A stretch of DNA of 21,534 nucleotides. Origin: Opitutia bacterium UBA4506. GTDB lineage: Bacteria; Verrucomicrobiota; Verrucomicrobiia; Opitutales; Puniceicoccaceae. A program made the translations under genes and the position numbers. The stretch covers positions 1 to 21,534 of the forward strand of contig DGMY01000065.1 of the NCBI GenBank assembly GCA_002388665.1, read 5' to 3'. The notes beneath the pieces were generated by a model. That model did not search any database. It was not told the origin of the DNA and was given only the letters and a program-made list of their open reading frames with translations. This document shows, piece by piece, positions 1 to 6,790 of the stretch (its first letter is position 1; the number at the start of each line of letters is the position of its first letter).

Positions 1-231
1 AGGAGTACCCCCCATCTACTAGGACAGGAGGTCAGAGGACAGAGGTCGGAGGTCGGAGGTCAGTAGTCAGTAGTCAGTAGTCAGTAGTCAGTAGTCAGAA
101 ATCTAGCGATCAGATTTAAACGTTAAAAGTTTAGTGTTTAGCGTTTAAAGTTTAACGTTCCTCATATCCCCTCCCCCATCTTCCATATCCCATATCCCAT
201 ATCCCATATCCGCGTCCGTAGGACGCTCTCC
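1..231. repeat. Heptamer-array cassette, copy 1
   Basis: Non-coding stretch just 3' of the pyrophosphatase gene, built from successive arrays of 7-bp units. Positions 31-100 are ten in-phase heptamers of the GTCGGAG/GTCAGTA type. Positions 122-156 are five in-phase heptamers of the form GTTTARN. Positions 183-210 are four perfect CCATATC units. A short hairpin (CGTCC, GTA, GGACG) follows at about 212-224. The same order recurs at 2231-2421 with fewer units in the first array. Window position 1 aligns with 2231, so the left flank of this copy, including any hairpin arm, lies outside the window. Function is unknown. Slippage of heptamer units is the likely cause of the length difference. Confidence 0.9.
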
Positions 232-251
232 CCCCGCCCCAAACGTTTCGC

Positions 252-1931
252 TCAATCACCAGCGAGACCGGTATTTTTCAATAGATTGCTCAGGTACGGA
301 ATCAACTGCTTCTTCCGGCTAACAATCCCCTTCAGGTCGAACACATGGCCATACCCGTGCATGGGCGGGTAATTGATCGCGTTTTTCAACACGGCACTGC
401 CGACTACGACCAACAACGAATTCTGCGTATTGATGTCGGTGACAAAAAGAAGACTGAAGAGATGGCCTTCGGATTCACGATAGCTCTCCACGGCGGCCTC
501 CAATTTATCAAAATGATTCCAGAAATTCTTAAATCCGAGCTCTTCAATTTGGGCCACGGAGTACTGAATACTCCCGTCTTGATAGACCTTACAGTCGGAG
601 CGAACCACTTCGTCTGGCGGACTGCTCACAATGAGCGACCCCGACGAGAAGATCAGGTCCGCAAGATCCTCCGAACTGATACCGGCTATCGGCTCCAACC
701 ATTTGAGAAGTTCACCTTCCAACGGGGTTGTGGTTGGGCTGTTGAGTAGAAGGGTGTCCGAAATGATCCCCGACATCATGATGCCTGCGATCGAGGCTGA
801 TGGCACCAATCCCCGGATCCGAAACAGGTCGGCAATGATCGAGCAGGTCGACCCTACCGGTCGGTTCACGAATAAAATCGGCTTGTCGGTCGGAACATTT
901 CCCAACCGATGATGGTCAATAATCTCGGTGATCTGAACATCATTGGCACCATCGACTGCCTGCCCCAATTCATTGTGATCCACGAGTGCGATGCGGGTCG
1001 TACTCGGACGCAAAATATCACTTTTCGAAAAGACGCCGAGCAATCTCTTTTCGTCATCCACCACCATGTAAAGCGGCTGAGAGCTATTCGCGATCCTGCC
1101 TTTGATCGAATTGACCTTTTCATCGGGAGAGAAGCACAGCACATCGGGGTCGACCAGATGATTTAAATAGGTCGCGGTCCGAATGATCCAAGATGTCGAC
1201 GCCGAATCATACGGGCTGACGATGAGAGACACGCCCTTGCGCCGAGCGCGCTCGAGTAGTTCATCCTCGATTTGCACGTTTCCCGTAATGACAAGCAAGC
1301 GAATCCCCAACTGGATGCAGCGTTCCTGCACATCCCAACGGTCACCCACGATCACGATGCTGTTCTCCGCCGGGACCCCCTGGTCGTGATGATACTTCGC
1401 GAAGGAGCGAACGTCCATCGCGCCGACGCGAACGTACAATTCCTGAAGGCGATCGGGGTCTGTTGCATTCAGTACAGTCGCGTTGAGCGCGCGAATGATT
1501 GCCGAAATGCTCGATTCCACCCGGCGCATCTCTCCAGGCGCGGTAGGCTTGGGGATGATCGTCTCTGCCAATTGGAAAAACGAAATCGCCCCCTCCAGTT
1601 TCCCGTTCTCATCCACAGCGGGAAGAACCCGGACATCGTGTTCATCGATGAGCTCCAATGCTTCGGCATAGGTACTGTTTGGACTCACTGTATACATCTC
1701 CGTTCGCATGAGATCCTTGAGCCTTGGTGTCACATCTCCGAAAAACACTGGTAATGGCAGTCCAAACTGTTTCAGGATCGTATCGATCCGAGCATTGGAA
1801 TTACCACAGCGCGCCGCGACATAATGAGTCTGCCCCAGCAAGTGCTTGAGAGCCTCATAGGCGATCGCCGAACAGACGGAATCCGCGTCTGGATTCTTAT
1901 GCCCAAAAATATAGATCGGGTCCTCTTGCAT
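252..1931 (-). CDS. ppaC: CBS-domain family II (DHH) manganese-dependent inorganic pyrophosphatase
   Basis: Cytoplasmic enzyme hydrolysing pyrophosphate to two phosphates, 559 aa. The N-terminal DHH domain begins with GHKNPDADS, whose H11, D15 and D17 match the metal ligands of family II pyrophosphatases. The regulatory insert follows: a CBS motif at about 72-125, a DRTGG-like segment at about 190-250 and a second CBS motif at about 262-308. The DHH domain then resumes with DHN at 318-320, DHH at 339-341 and the Asp of SDT at 392. The C-terminal DHHA2 domain ends in the substrate-binding SRKKQ motif at 538-542. All expected catalytic residues are present and the length fits the CBS-DRTGG subclass. 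In that subclass adenine nucleotides binding the CBS pair control activity (family knowledge, not shown here). The ATG at 1931 places the first metal-binding motif ten residues in; no strong Shine-Dalgarno is visible. Confidence 0.95.
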   Translation of the reverse strand: MQEDPIYIFGHKNPDADSVCSAIAYEALKHLLGQTHYVAARCGNSNARIDTILKQFGLPLPVFFGDVTPRLKDLMRTEMYTVSPNSTYAEALELIDEHDVRVLPAVDENGKLEGAISFFQLAETIIPKPTAPGEMRRVESSISAIIRALNATVLNATDPDRLQELYVRVGAMDVRSFAKYHHDQGVPAENSIVIVGDRWDVQERCIQLGIRLLVITGNVQIEDELLERARRKGVSLIVSPYDSASTSWIIRTATYLNHLVDPDVLCFSPDEKVNSIKGRIANSSQPLYMVVDDEKRLLGVFSKSDILRPSTTRIALVDHNELGQAVDGANDVQITEIIDHHRLGNVPTDKPILFVNRPVGSTCSIIADLFRIRGLVPSASIAGIMMSGIISDTLLLNSPTTTPLEGELLKWLEPIAGISSEDLADLIFSSGSLIVSSPPDEVVRSDCKVYQDGSIQYSVAQIEELGFKNFWNHFDKLEAAVESYRESEGHLFSLLFVTDINTQNSLLVVVGSAVLKNAINYPPMHGYGHVFDLKGIVSRKKQLIPYLSNLLKNTGLAGD

Positions 1932-2155
1932 GGAAATGTCGGCAGGTACTGAATAAAAGGTTAAATCGGTCTCCCGATGTGATGAGCGTGGCAGTTAGCG
2001 CACCGGCCCAAGGGTTATGGAGAGTTCTCCTAGCTGAATTGGCAAATCCAATCAGTGAAGAACCGCAACAAGTCGTCTTTCCCGCGACCTGATGGCATCA
2101 CACGCGTCAAATCGATGGCACACCTACCGGCGTGCGATATGGTGTGTACCGCTTC
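1932..2155. other. Intergenic region upstream of the pyrophosphatase gene
   Basis: No convincing gene. This is the 5' region of the minus-strand pyrophosphatase gene and probably holds its promoter, but I cannot place -35/-10 boxes with confidence. Short inverted repeats are visible: GGAGA-GT-TCTCC near 2020-2031 and ATTGG-CAAAT-CCAAT near 2038-2053. A plus-strand open frame of about 65 codons crosses this stretch and the neighbouring repeat, but its composition is not protein-like. Confidence 0.4.
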
Positions 2156-2482
2156 CCGGGGGTGTCGCTCCGCTCAACCCCCGGCTACTCGCTGTGATGC
2201 CTCCGGCATCCCGAGAGGCAGAGCAAACCGAGGAGTACCCCCCATCTACTAGGGCAGGAGTCAGAGGTCGGAGGTCGGAGGTCGGAGGTCTAGCGATCAG
2301 ATTTCAACGTTAAAAGTTTAGTGTTTAGCGTTTAAAGTTTAACGTTCCTCCATATCCCCTGTCCCCATCTTCCATATTCCATATCCCATATCCCATATCC
2401 GCAGCCGTAGGACGCTCTCCTCGTCCACATCCCGGAGGGATGGCATCCAATAGCCGGAGGTTGAGCGAAGCGACACCTCCGG
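2156..2482. mobile_element. REPIN-like element with 55-nt inverted hairpin arms
   Basis: The two arms, 2156-2210 and 2428-2482, are inverted copies (my count: 44 of 55 positions identical). Each contains two hairpins. The outer one has an 8-bp stem and 13-nt loop (2156-2163/2177-2184 and 2454-2461/2475-2482). The inner one has a 6-bp stem and a 3-nt loop (2196-2201/2205-2210 and 2428-2433/2437-2442). Stem differences between arms are mostly compensatory, for example CCGGGGGT/ACCCCCGG against CCGGAGGT/ACCTCCGG. The arms enclose the second heptamer cassette. The right arm ends 2 bp from the symporter stop codon, so its outer hairpin may also shape the 3' end of that transcript. Inverted REP pairs (REPINs) are typically mobilised by RAYT transposases; none is encoded in this window, so mobility is inference. 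Confidence 0.75.
2231..2421. repeat. Heptamer-array cassette, copy 2
   Basis: Second copy of the cassette at 1-231, in the same orientation and starting with the same AGGAGTACC sequence. In-phase heptamers: four at 2260-2287 (GTCAGAG then three GTCGGAG), five at 2309-2343 (GTTTARN) and four at 2372-2399 (CCATATT then CCATATC). The first array has only 4 units against 10 in copy 1, while the other two arrays keep the same counts. It lies inside the inverted-arm element 2156-2482 and just 3' of the symporter gene. Confidence 0.9.
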
Positions 2483-2484
2483 AA

Positions 2485-4497
2485 CTACCAGAAGAACGCA
2501 TAGAGCCCAATGGTCGCTACTACGACGAAGATTCCGATAATTTTCGCACCCGTTGAAGATTCCAATGCAATCTCGTCGTTCTCTGGCAACACGACGGGCC
2601 GTTTCATCGGTTTGAAGAGGGTCAGGAGTAGTCCCGCCAAGATGACGATGAAAAAGCAGATCGCCATGCGATCGAGAAACGCGATTTGATCCGCATACCA
2701 CCACCCGTTGGAGGCAATCCAGGGACCGAGCACCCATTTGAAAGCTCCATAAGAGATCACGTTCAATCCGATTCCCAGCGCACCGAAATACCGGGGAGTC
2801 CGCGGAGAGAAGAATCCGAAGATGAAGACCGCCAGAATACCCGGCGAAATAAAGCCCTGAAACTCCTGAATATAGGCGAAGATACTTGAGAAATTATCAA
2901 GCTTTGGAGCAACAAATCCCGCTAAGATCACGAACAATACGACGAAGAATCGGCCGACTTTGACCAGCTTCACTGGGTCCTTTACCTTCGTAAACTTCGC
3001 GTACAGATCCATCGTCGCAATGGTCGACGCTGAATTAAGCATCGAAGCCAACGAGCTAATCACCGCCCCGCATAAAGCGGCTAGCACGAACCAGGAGATC
3101 AAGGGTATCGGTTTGATCAAATTCCGCACGAGAACGGGGAAGGCAGCGTCGTAATCGTAATCTCCGAGATTTTTCGAGTTGAGCTGATAAGTACCAAACA
3201 GCTTGTCAAAAAATCCAGCCTCTGCCTTCGCACTGGCTTGGATTTGGTTGGCGAGCTCATTGATTTTATTACCCACCTTCACCGGCTCACTGTACTCGCT
3301 GAGATCAATGTCCACACCAGCGACGCTCGCATTGTGCGCCAACGCCATCTGGGCTTCGTCTGGCTGCAATTCGGTGAAGCCCCCCGAGGAAACAAAGACG
3401 CTGCTGGAATCGACGGCCGAGATCGCCTGCACATTCTTCTCGGCCATTCCCTGGTGCAGGTCCTTGCTGAACATATTGAAGGCGAGAATGCCCGGTATCA
3501 CCACGACAAACGGGATGACCAATTTCAGGAACGCGGCAAAGACGATCCCCTTCTGCCCCTCAGCCAGTGACTTCGATCCCAGGGTCCGCTGCACGATGTA
3601 TTGGTTTAGGCCCCAATAAAAGAAATTGGGAATCCAGAGACCGATCAACAAGGCAGTCCATGGAATGTCCGAATCTTCTTTCGGTCGGACCATGTGAACC
3701 TTCCCGCCGGATCCGTTGTCACCGTTGCGCGCTACCGCTTCCCCTTCTACCCCGTCATTGAGGAGCCAAAACCGCTCCCATGGACCGGCATTCTCAATCT
3801 GTTCTACGGTCGCATCGGAGTTTGCCACTTTGGTCAGGATCAACTCGTCCGCCGGCTTCTCCGAAAGGACATCGAAAGCAAGATACATAACGATCGCTCC
3901 GCCCAGGATAAGCGCAGCCCCCCAGACCAAATCCGTCCAGGCGCAGGCTTTTAACCCGCCGACGAACACGTACACGGCCGCAAAGAATGCGATGAGCCAA
4001 CATACCGCGGTCAAATTGTTCAGAATGGGAACTGTATTGTAGTACTCGGAGACAAACTTCGCCCCCGAAAAAATCACCGAAGAGGTGGTGACAAAAACCA
4101 AGGTGACGATCGCGGGTATTGCCATGGATAGCCGGGCCACCCCATCAAACCGGTATTCGAGAAACTCCGGGATCGTGTACAAGCCCGCTTTGAGAAACTT
4201 CGGCAAAAACCAGAAGGCGACAAAGATCAAAGTGACTGCCGCCATCCATTCATACGAGGCGATGGCCATACCGAGCCAGTTGGCCGACGAGCCCGACATC
4301 CCAACAAATTGCTCGGTCGATATGTTGGCGGCGATCAGCGAAAATCCAACCAACCACCAGGTCAGCCCCCGCCCCGCGAGAAAATAGTCAGTCGCTCCTT
4401 TCTCTGCGCTGGGATCTTTATCCCGGCTTTTCCAAATTCCTAGTGCGATCACTCCAACAACCGCAGTGACAAAAAGCGAAACTTCCAAAAAGTTCAT
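2485..4497 (-). CDS. Sodium:solute symporter (SSS family, SGLT-like)
   Basis: Inner-membrane Na+-coupled transporter, 670 aa from the ATG at 4497 (an in-frame TTG at 4515 would add six residues; neither start has a clear Shine-Dalgarno). The N-terminus is a membrane helix. Family blocks are visible: AGRGLTWW near 41-48, ANISTEQFVG near 57-66, the FLPKFL...TIPEFLEYRF block at about 97-118, NQYIVQRTLGSK at about 298-309, and ISSLASMLNSASTIATMDLY at about 480-499. Some 14 membrane helices are expected. The pattern is closest to the sugar-transporting SGLT branch, but the substrate cannot be read from sequence. Odd: about 95 extra soluble residues at roughly 344-445, before the conserved YDAAFPVLV segment. 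The stop codon is 2 bp from a REP-like hairpin. Confidence 0.93.
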   Translation of the reverse strand: MNFLEVSLFVTAVVGVIALGIWKSRDKDPSAEKGATDYFLAGRGLTWWLVGFSLIAANISTEQFVGMSGSSANWLGMAIASYEWMAAVTLIFVAFWFLPKFLKAGLYTIPEFLEYRFDGVARLSMAIPAIVTLVFVTTSSVIFSGAKFVSEYYNTVPILNNLTAVCWLIAFFAAVYVFVGGLKACAWTDLVWGAALILGGAIVMYLAFDVLSEKPADELILTKVANSDATVEQIENAGPWERFWLLNDGVEGEAVARNGDNGSGGKVHMVRPKEDSDIPWTALLIGLWIPNFFYWGLNQYIVQRTLGSKSLAEGQKGIVFAAFLKLVIPFVVVIPGILAFNMFSKDLHQGMAEKNVQAISAVDSSSVFVSSGGFTELQPDEAQMALAHNASVAGVDIDLSEYSEPVKVGNKINELANQIQASAKAEAGFFDKLFGTYQLNSKNLGDYDYDAAFPVLVRNLIKPIPLISWFVLAALCGAVISSLASMLNSASTIATMDLYAKFTKVKDPVKLVKVGRFFVVLFVILAGFVAPKLDNFSSIFAYIQEFQGFISPGILAVFIFGFFSPRTPRYFGALGIGLNVISYGAFKWVLGPWIASNGWWYADQIAFLDRMAICFFIVILAGLLLTLFKPMKRPVVLPENDEIALESSTGAKIIGIFVVVATIGLYAFFW

Positions 4498-4626
4498 AAG
4501 AAAACTAGCTGACAATTATTGAGGGCGAACGGGGGGGGAACCCAGAAACAGTTAGCTCTATTTGAGCCAATTAATCAACTCTTTGCTCCTCCGGACTTTC
4601 TCACCGTTCAGCCAGGATAAAAGTAC

Positions 4627-5346
4627 TTACTCGATTTCGATGATATCTCCCGCGACAAATCCGCAGTTGAAAAAGAGATGGGTGCCGTAATCGAGTGTGA
4701 CCTCCTCGGGGTAGCTGGGAAGGATTGCTTTGAGAAGACCCTGTTCAGAATCCGGGGCTTCCTGCGCGGGTTCTATCCGCATCGCGTGCTCGAAAAACGT
4801 TTTGCAAAAAGCGGTACGACCCAGCCAGCAACCGCCATTGAGAAACCGGTAGCGACCGGCATCCGGACCGGCCAATCCTTTCTCGTATCGCTGGAACTCT
4901 CGAACCGGCGGCCAATTCACAATGTCCGCGCCAAACACCAGCTGCCGCGACGAGTAGTTACTGCGGAACGATTCCAACGCAGCAACCGGATCGCGAAGGA
5001 GTAAGCAGTCGCGGGAATCCGCATACAGAGTAAACTCGGTATCGACGGTCTCCAGGACCTCCCGAATCGCGAGTGGCTTATCCACCGCATTGGACCATTC
5101 AGACCGCCCTTTACCCGCAACCGTAACTGTCACCCCCAGCCGATCGGCCGTCTCCTCGAATAGCCCGAGGGAGGGATGGCCATTATTACAGGTAATCACG
5201 GTAAGGTCGGGGCTGGGTCCTGCGGCCACAGGGTCAATCTCCGAGAGTCGGCTCCGGATCGCGTCAAATACAGGCTTCAGATCATGGTTTCCATGCCCGT
5301 GAACGACGATAGGACGCCCCCCGGTTTCTTTAACGAGTAGATTCAT
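4627..5346 (-). CDS. PLOD-like (procollagen glycosyltransferase-type) glycosyltransferase
   Basis: Predicted GT-A type glycosyltransferase of 239 aa. I prefer the ATG at 5346, a 17-bp overlap with the preceding glycosyltransferase gene; an upstream ATG at 5415 would add 23 residues and a long overlap. The family hint is the order of motifs: a TLYADSRDCLLL block carrying a DxxD metal-site candidate (Asp110 and Asp113), FLNGGCWLG at about 168-176, DSEQGLL near 199-205 and LDYGTHLFFNC at 218-228. This resembles the glycosyltransferase domain of lysyl hydroxylase/PLOD proteins. In bacteria such domains sit in uncharacterised glycosylation loci. It is the last gene of the acyl-carrier operon, so an acylated or lipid acceptor is plausible. 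Donor and acceptor are unknown, and the assignment rests on motif resemblance. Confidence 0.6.
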   Translation of the reverse strand: MNLLVKETGGRPIVVHGHGNHDLKPVFDAIRSRLSEIDPVAAGPSPDLTVITCNNGHPSLGLFEETADRLGVTVTVAGKGRSEWSNAVDKPLAIREVLETVDTEFTLYADSRDCLLLRDPVAALESFRSNYSSRQLVFGADIVNWPPVREFQRYEKGLAGPDAGRYRFLNGGCWLGRTAFCKTFFEHAMRIEPAQEAPDSEQGLLKAILPSYPEEVTLDYGTHLFFNCGFVAGDIIEIE

Positions 5347-6457
5347 ATTGATCAAATAGCCATCCGGCAGCCCTCTCGGCTCCGTCCAGGGTAAACGGTA
5401 ATTTCCGCGCGCCATGCGGCTGTCTCATTGCCTCCGCAACCGCCGAGGAAAGCTCTGCCTCCGCGTCCTCAGAATCTTCCCGAACGACTGCTACCCGATC
5501 GATCTTCTTCAATCCATCGGCTCGGTCCAACTGCTCAAAGCAGGGAGAAATCTGTGGTAGGAAGACAACGGGCGCCTCTGCGCGCAAGAGCGTATAAGAG
5601 GAGTTGTAACCACAGCGCGCCACGATCACTCGAGCTCCGCTCACGGCCTCCTCGACACTACCTGTCGGAACAATCGTTGCGATATCCCCCAATTGATCCT
5701 CCACGGCCTCTAACTCACCCAACGGTCCAACCACGCATCGTAGTGTGATGTCACCATTACGCACAAGCGGGCCCAAGCTACGGCGAACCAACGGAGCCAT
5801 CACGATGGCCTCGCGCCCCCCTCCCGCGAGAACGACGACCTCTCGGCTTGAGGGATCGGTCTTGGCGGGCTCCCCAGTGATAAAACCAGAGTAGAATTGT
5901 AGCTGTGGAAGACCACCCGGTTCCAAAGGCTTTAATGGATCCTCCCACCGAGGATCGGTATAGGCAATCACTCCCGTAAATCGATCCATCCAACGCCGGA
6001 TTCGCGGATTCTTCGGGCGGGATTGCGGACGAGAGATCCTCTTCGTATACGGCACACCCAGAATTACCTGGCAGCTCGACTCAAGCGGGGAACCCTTTGC
6101 GCCAAGGGGCAATAGCTCGCCACCAAGACCGCCGGGAAGATAATCGACAACCAGTATATCCGGGGAGAACTCCCGACAGACGCGGCAAATCTCTTCGGCC
6201 CTCTCGACCATTACATTCGTGCGGTCAGGATACCCGGCCTCATGAAGCTGCTGATCGGGCCCCATTTCTAAGGCAGGTAAGCGCTTCAGCTCAAGGCGAT
6301 CATCCCATTTCAAAGCGTCCAATCGGCGGCAGCCGGTGACAATCTGGCAACGGGCCCCGCGGGATGCGCACGCTTCGGCGATCCGGGTGCTGCGCCGAAT
6401 ATGCCCCAAGCCAAAGAGGTTATGGCAGTAAAAGAGAATTCTCGGTTCGGAAGCCAT
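5330..6457 (-). CDS. GT-B glycosyltransferase (COG4671/MurG-like)
   Basis: 375 aa, cytoplasmic or membrane-associated. The N-terminal Rossmann half opens with ILFYCHNLFGLGHIRRS; the Gly-Leu-Gly-His loop (16-19) is typical of MurG/GT28-type enzymes. The C-terminal half has GGGREA at 212-217, RCGYNSSYTLL at 281-291 and a Phe-Glu-Gln at 307-309 in the nucleotide-sugar-binding region. This organisation matches predicted glycosyltransferases related to UDP-GlcNAc transferases. The ATG at 6457 is preceded by AAAAGG with about 6 nt spacing, a usable ribosome-binding site. The gene starts 45 bp after the acyl carrier protein stop and overlaps the next glycosyltransferase, so all are probably co-transcribed. 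The likely job is adding a sugar to the product of the acyl-chain enzymes; the sugar is unknown. Confidence 0.8.
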   Translation of the reverse strand: MASEPRILFYCHNLFGLGHIRRSTRIAEACASRGARCQIVTGCRRLDALKWDDRLELKRLPALEMGPDQQLHEAGYPDRTNVMVERAEEICRVCREFSPDILVVDYLPGGLGGELLPLGAKGSPLESSCQVILGVPYTKRISRPQSRPKNPRIRRWMDRFTGVIAYTDPRWEDPLKPLEPGGLPQLQFYSGFITGEPAKTDPSSREVVVLAGGGREAIVMAPLVRRSLGPLVRNGDITLRCVVGPLGELEAVEDQLGDIATIVPTGSVEEAVSGARVIVARCGYNSSYTLLRAEAPVVFLPQISPCFEQLDRADGLKKIDRVAVVREDSEDAEAELSSAVAEAMRQPHGARKLPFTLDGAERAAGWLFDQYESTR

Positions 6458-6502
6458 TATTGCCTTTTCGTATTCGTACCCATCGAACCGATACGAAAGA
6501 AA

Positions 6503-6790
6503 CTACCCTTCCCCTCGGGTCATTTCATTCTCCAAGTACGTTGCAATCTCACCGATCGACAACTCATCACGGTATTGCCCCCCCTCATCGACAATTAATC
6601 GATCATAGCGAAACTTCCTTTGAAACCGGGCACTCAGTGAGGCAAACAATTGAACTACATCCACCGAAGAAAAACCTAAATCGGCAGACAACCGGGAGTC
6701 CGCCCCAAGACCGATTTCCTCCAGATCCCAATCCTCGGTAATCTCCTCGATCACCTCAATAACGGTTTGCAACACTTCTTCTGAATTCAT
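6503..6790 (-). CDS. Acyl carrier protein
   Basis: 95 aa, acidic, typical carrier-protein size. The attachment motif is DLGFSSVDVV; Ser42 is the expected 4'-phosphopantetheine site, in the position of the DSL serine of canonical carriers. The surrounding helices (about 4-18, 42-57 and 80-90) fit the four-helix fold. The ATG at 6790 overlaps the TGA of the preceding multidomain gene in an ATGA junction (6787-6790), so translation is likely coupled. The upstream protein ends in a phosphopantetheinyl transferase, which is the obvious activator of this carrier. A discrete carrier next to two glycosyltransferases suggests that a thioester-bound acyl chain is transferred to, or modified into, a glycosylated product. 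Confidence 0.94.
   Translation of the reverse strand: MNSEEVLQTVIEVIEEITEDWDLEEIGLGADSRLSADLGFSSVDVVQLFASLSARFQRKFRYDRLIVDEGGQYRDELSIGEIATYLENEMTRGEG

Noticed and set aside
31..100. Possible CRISPR-like array
   Set aside because: Units are contiguous 7-bp tandem repeats without spacers, and no cas genes are present.
1272..1754. Plus-strand open frame of 160 codons
   Set aside because: It is antisense to the CBS/DRTGG part of the pyrophosphatase and has no family resemblance.
4531..4538. Run of eight G in the 5' region of the symporter gene
   Set aside because: A single homopolymer in a non-coding gap; contingency switching is possible, but nothing else supports it.
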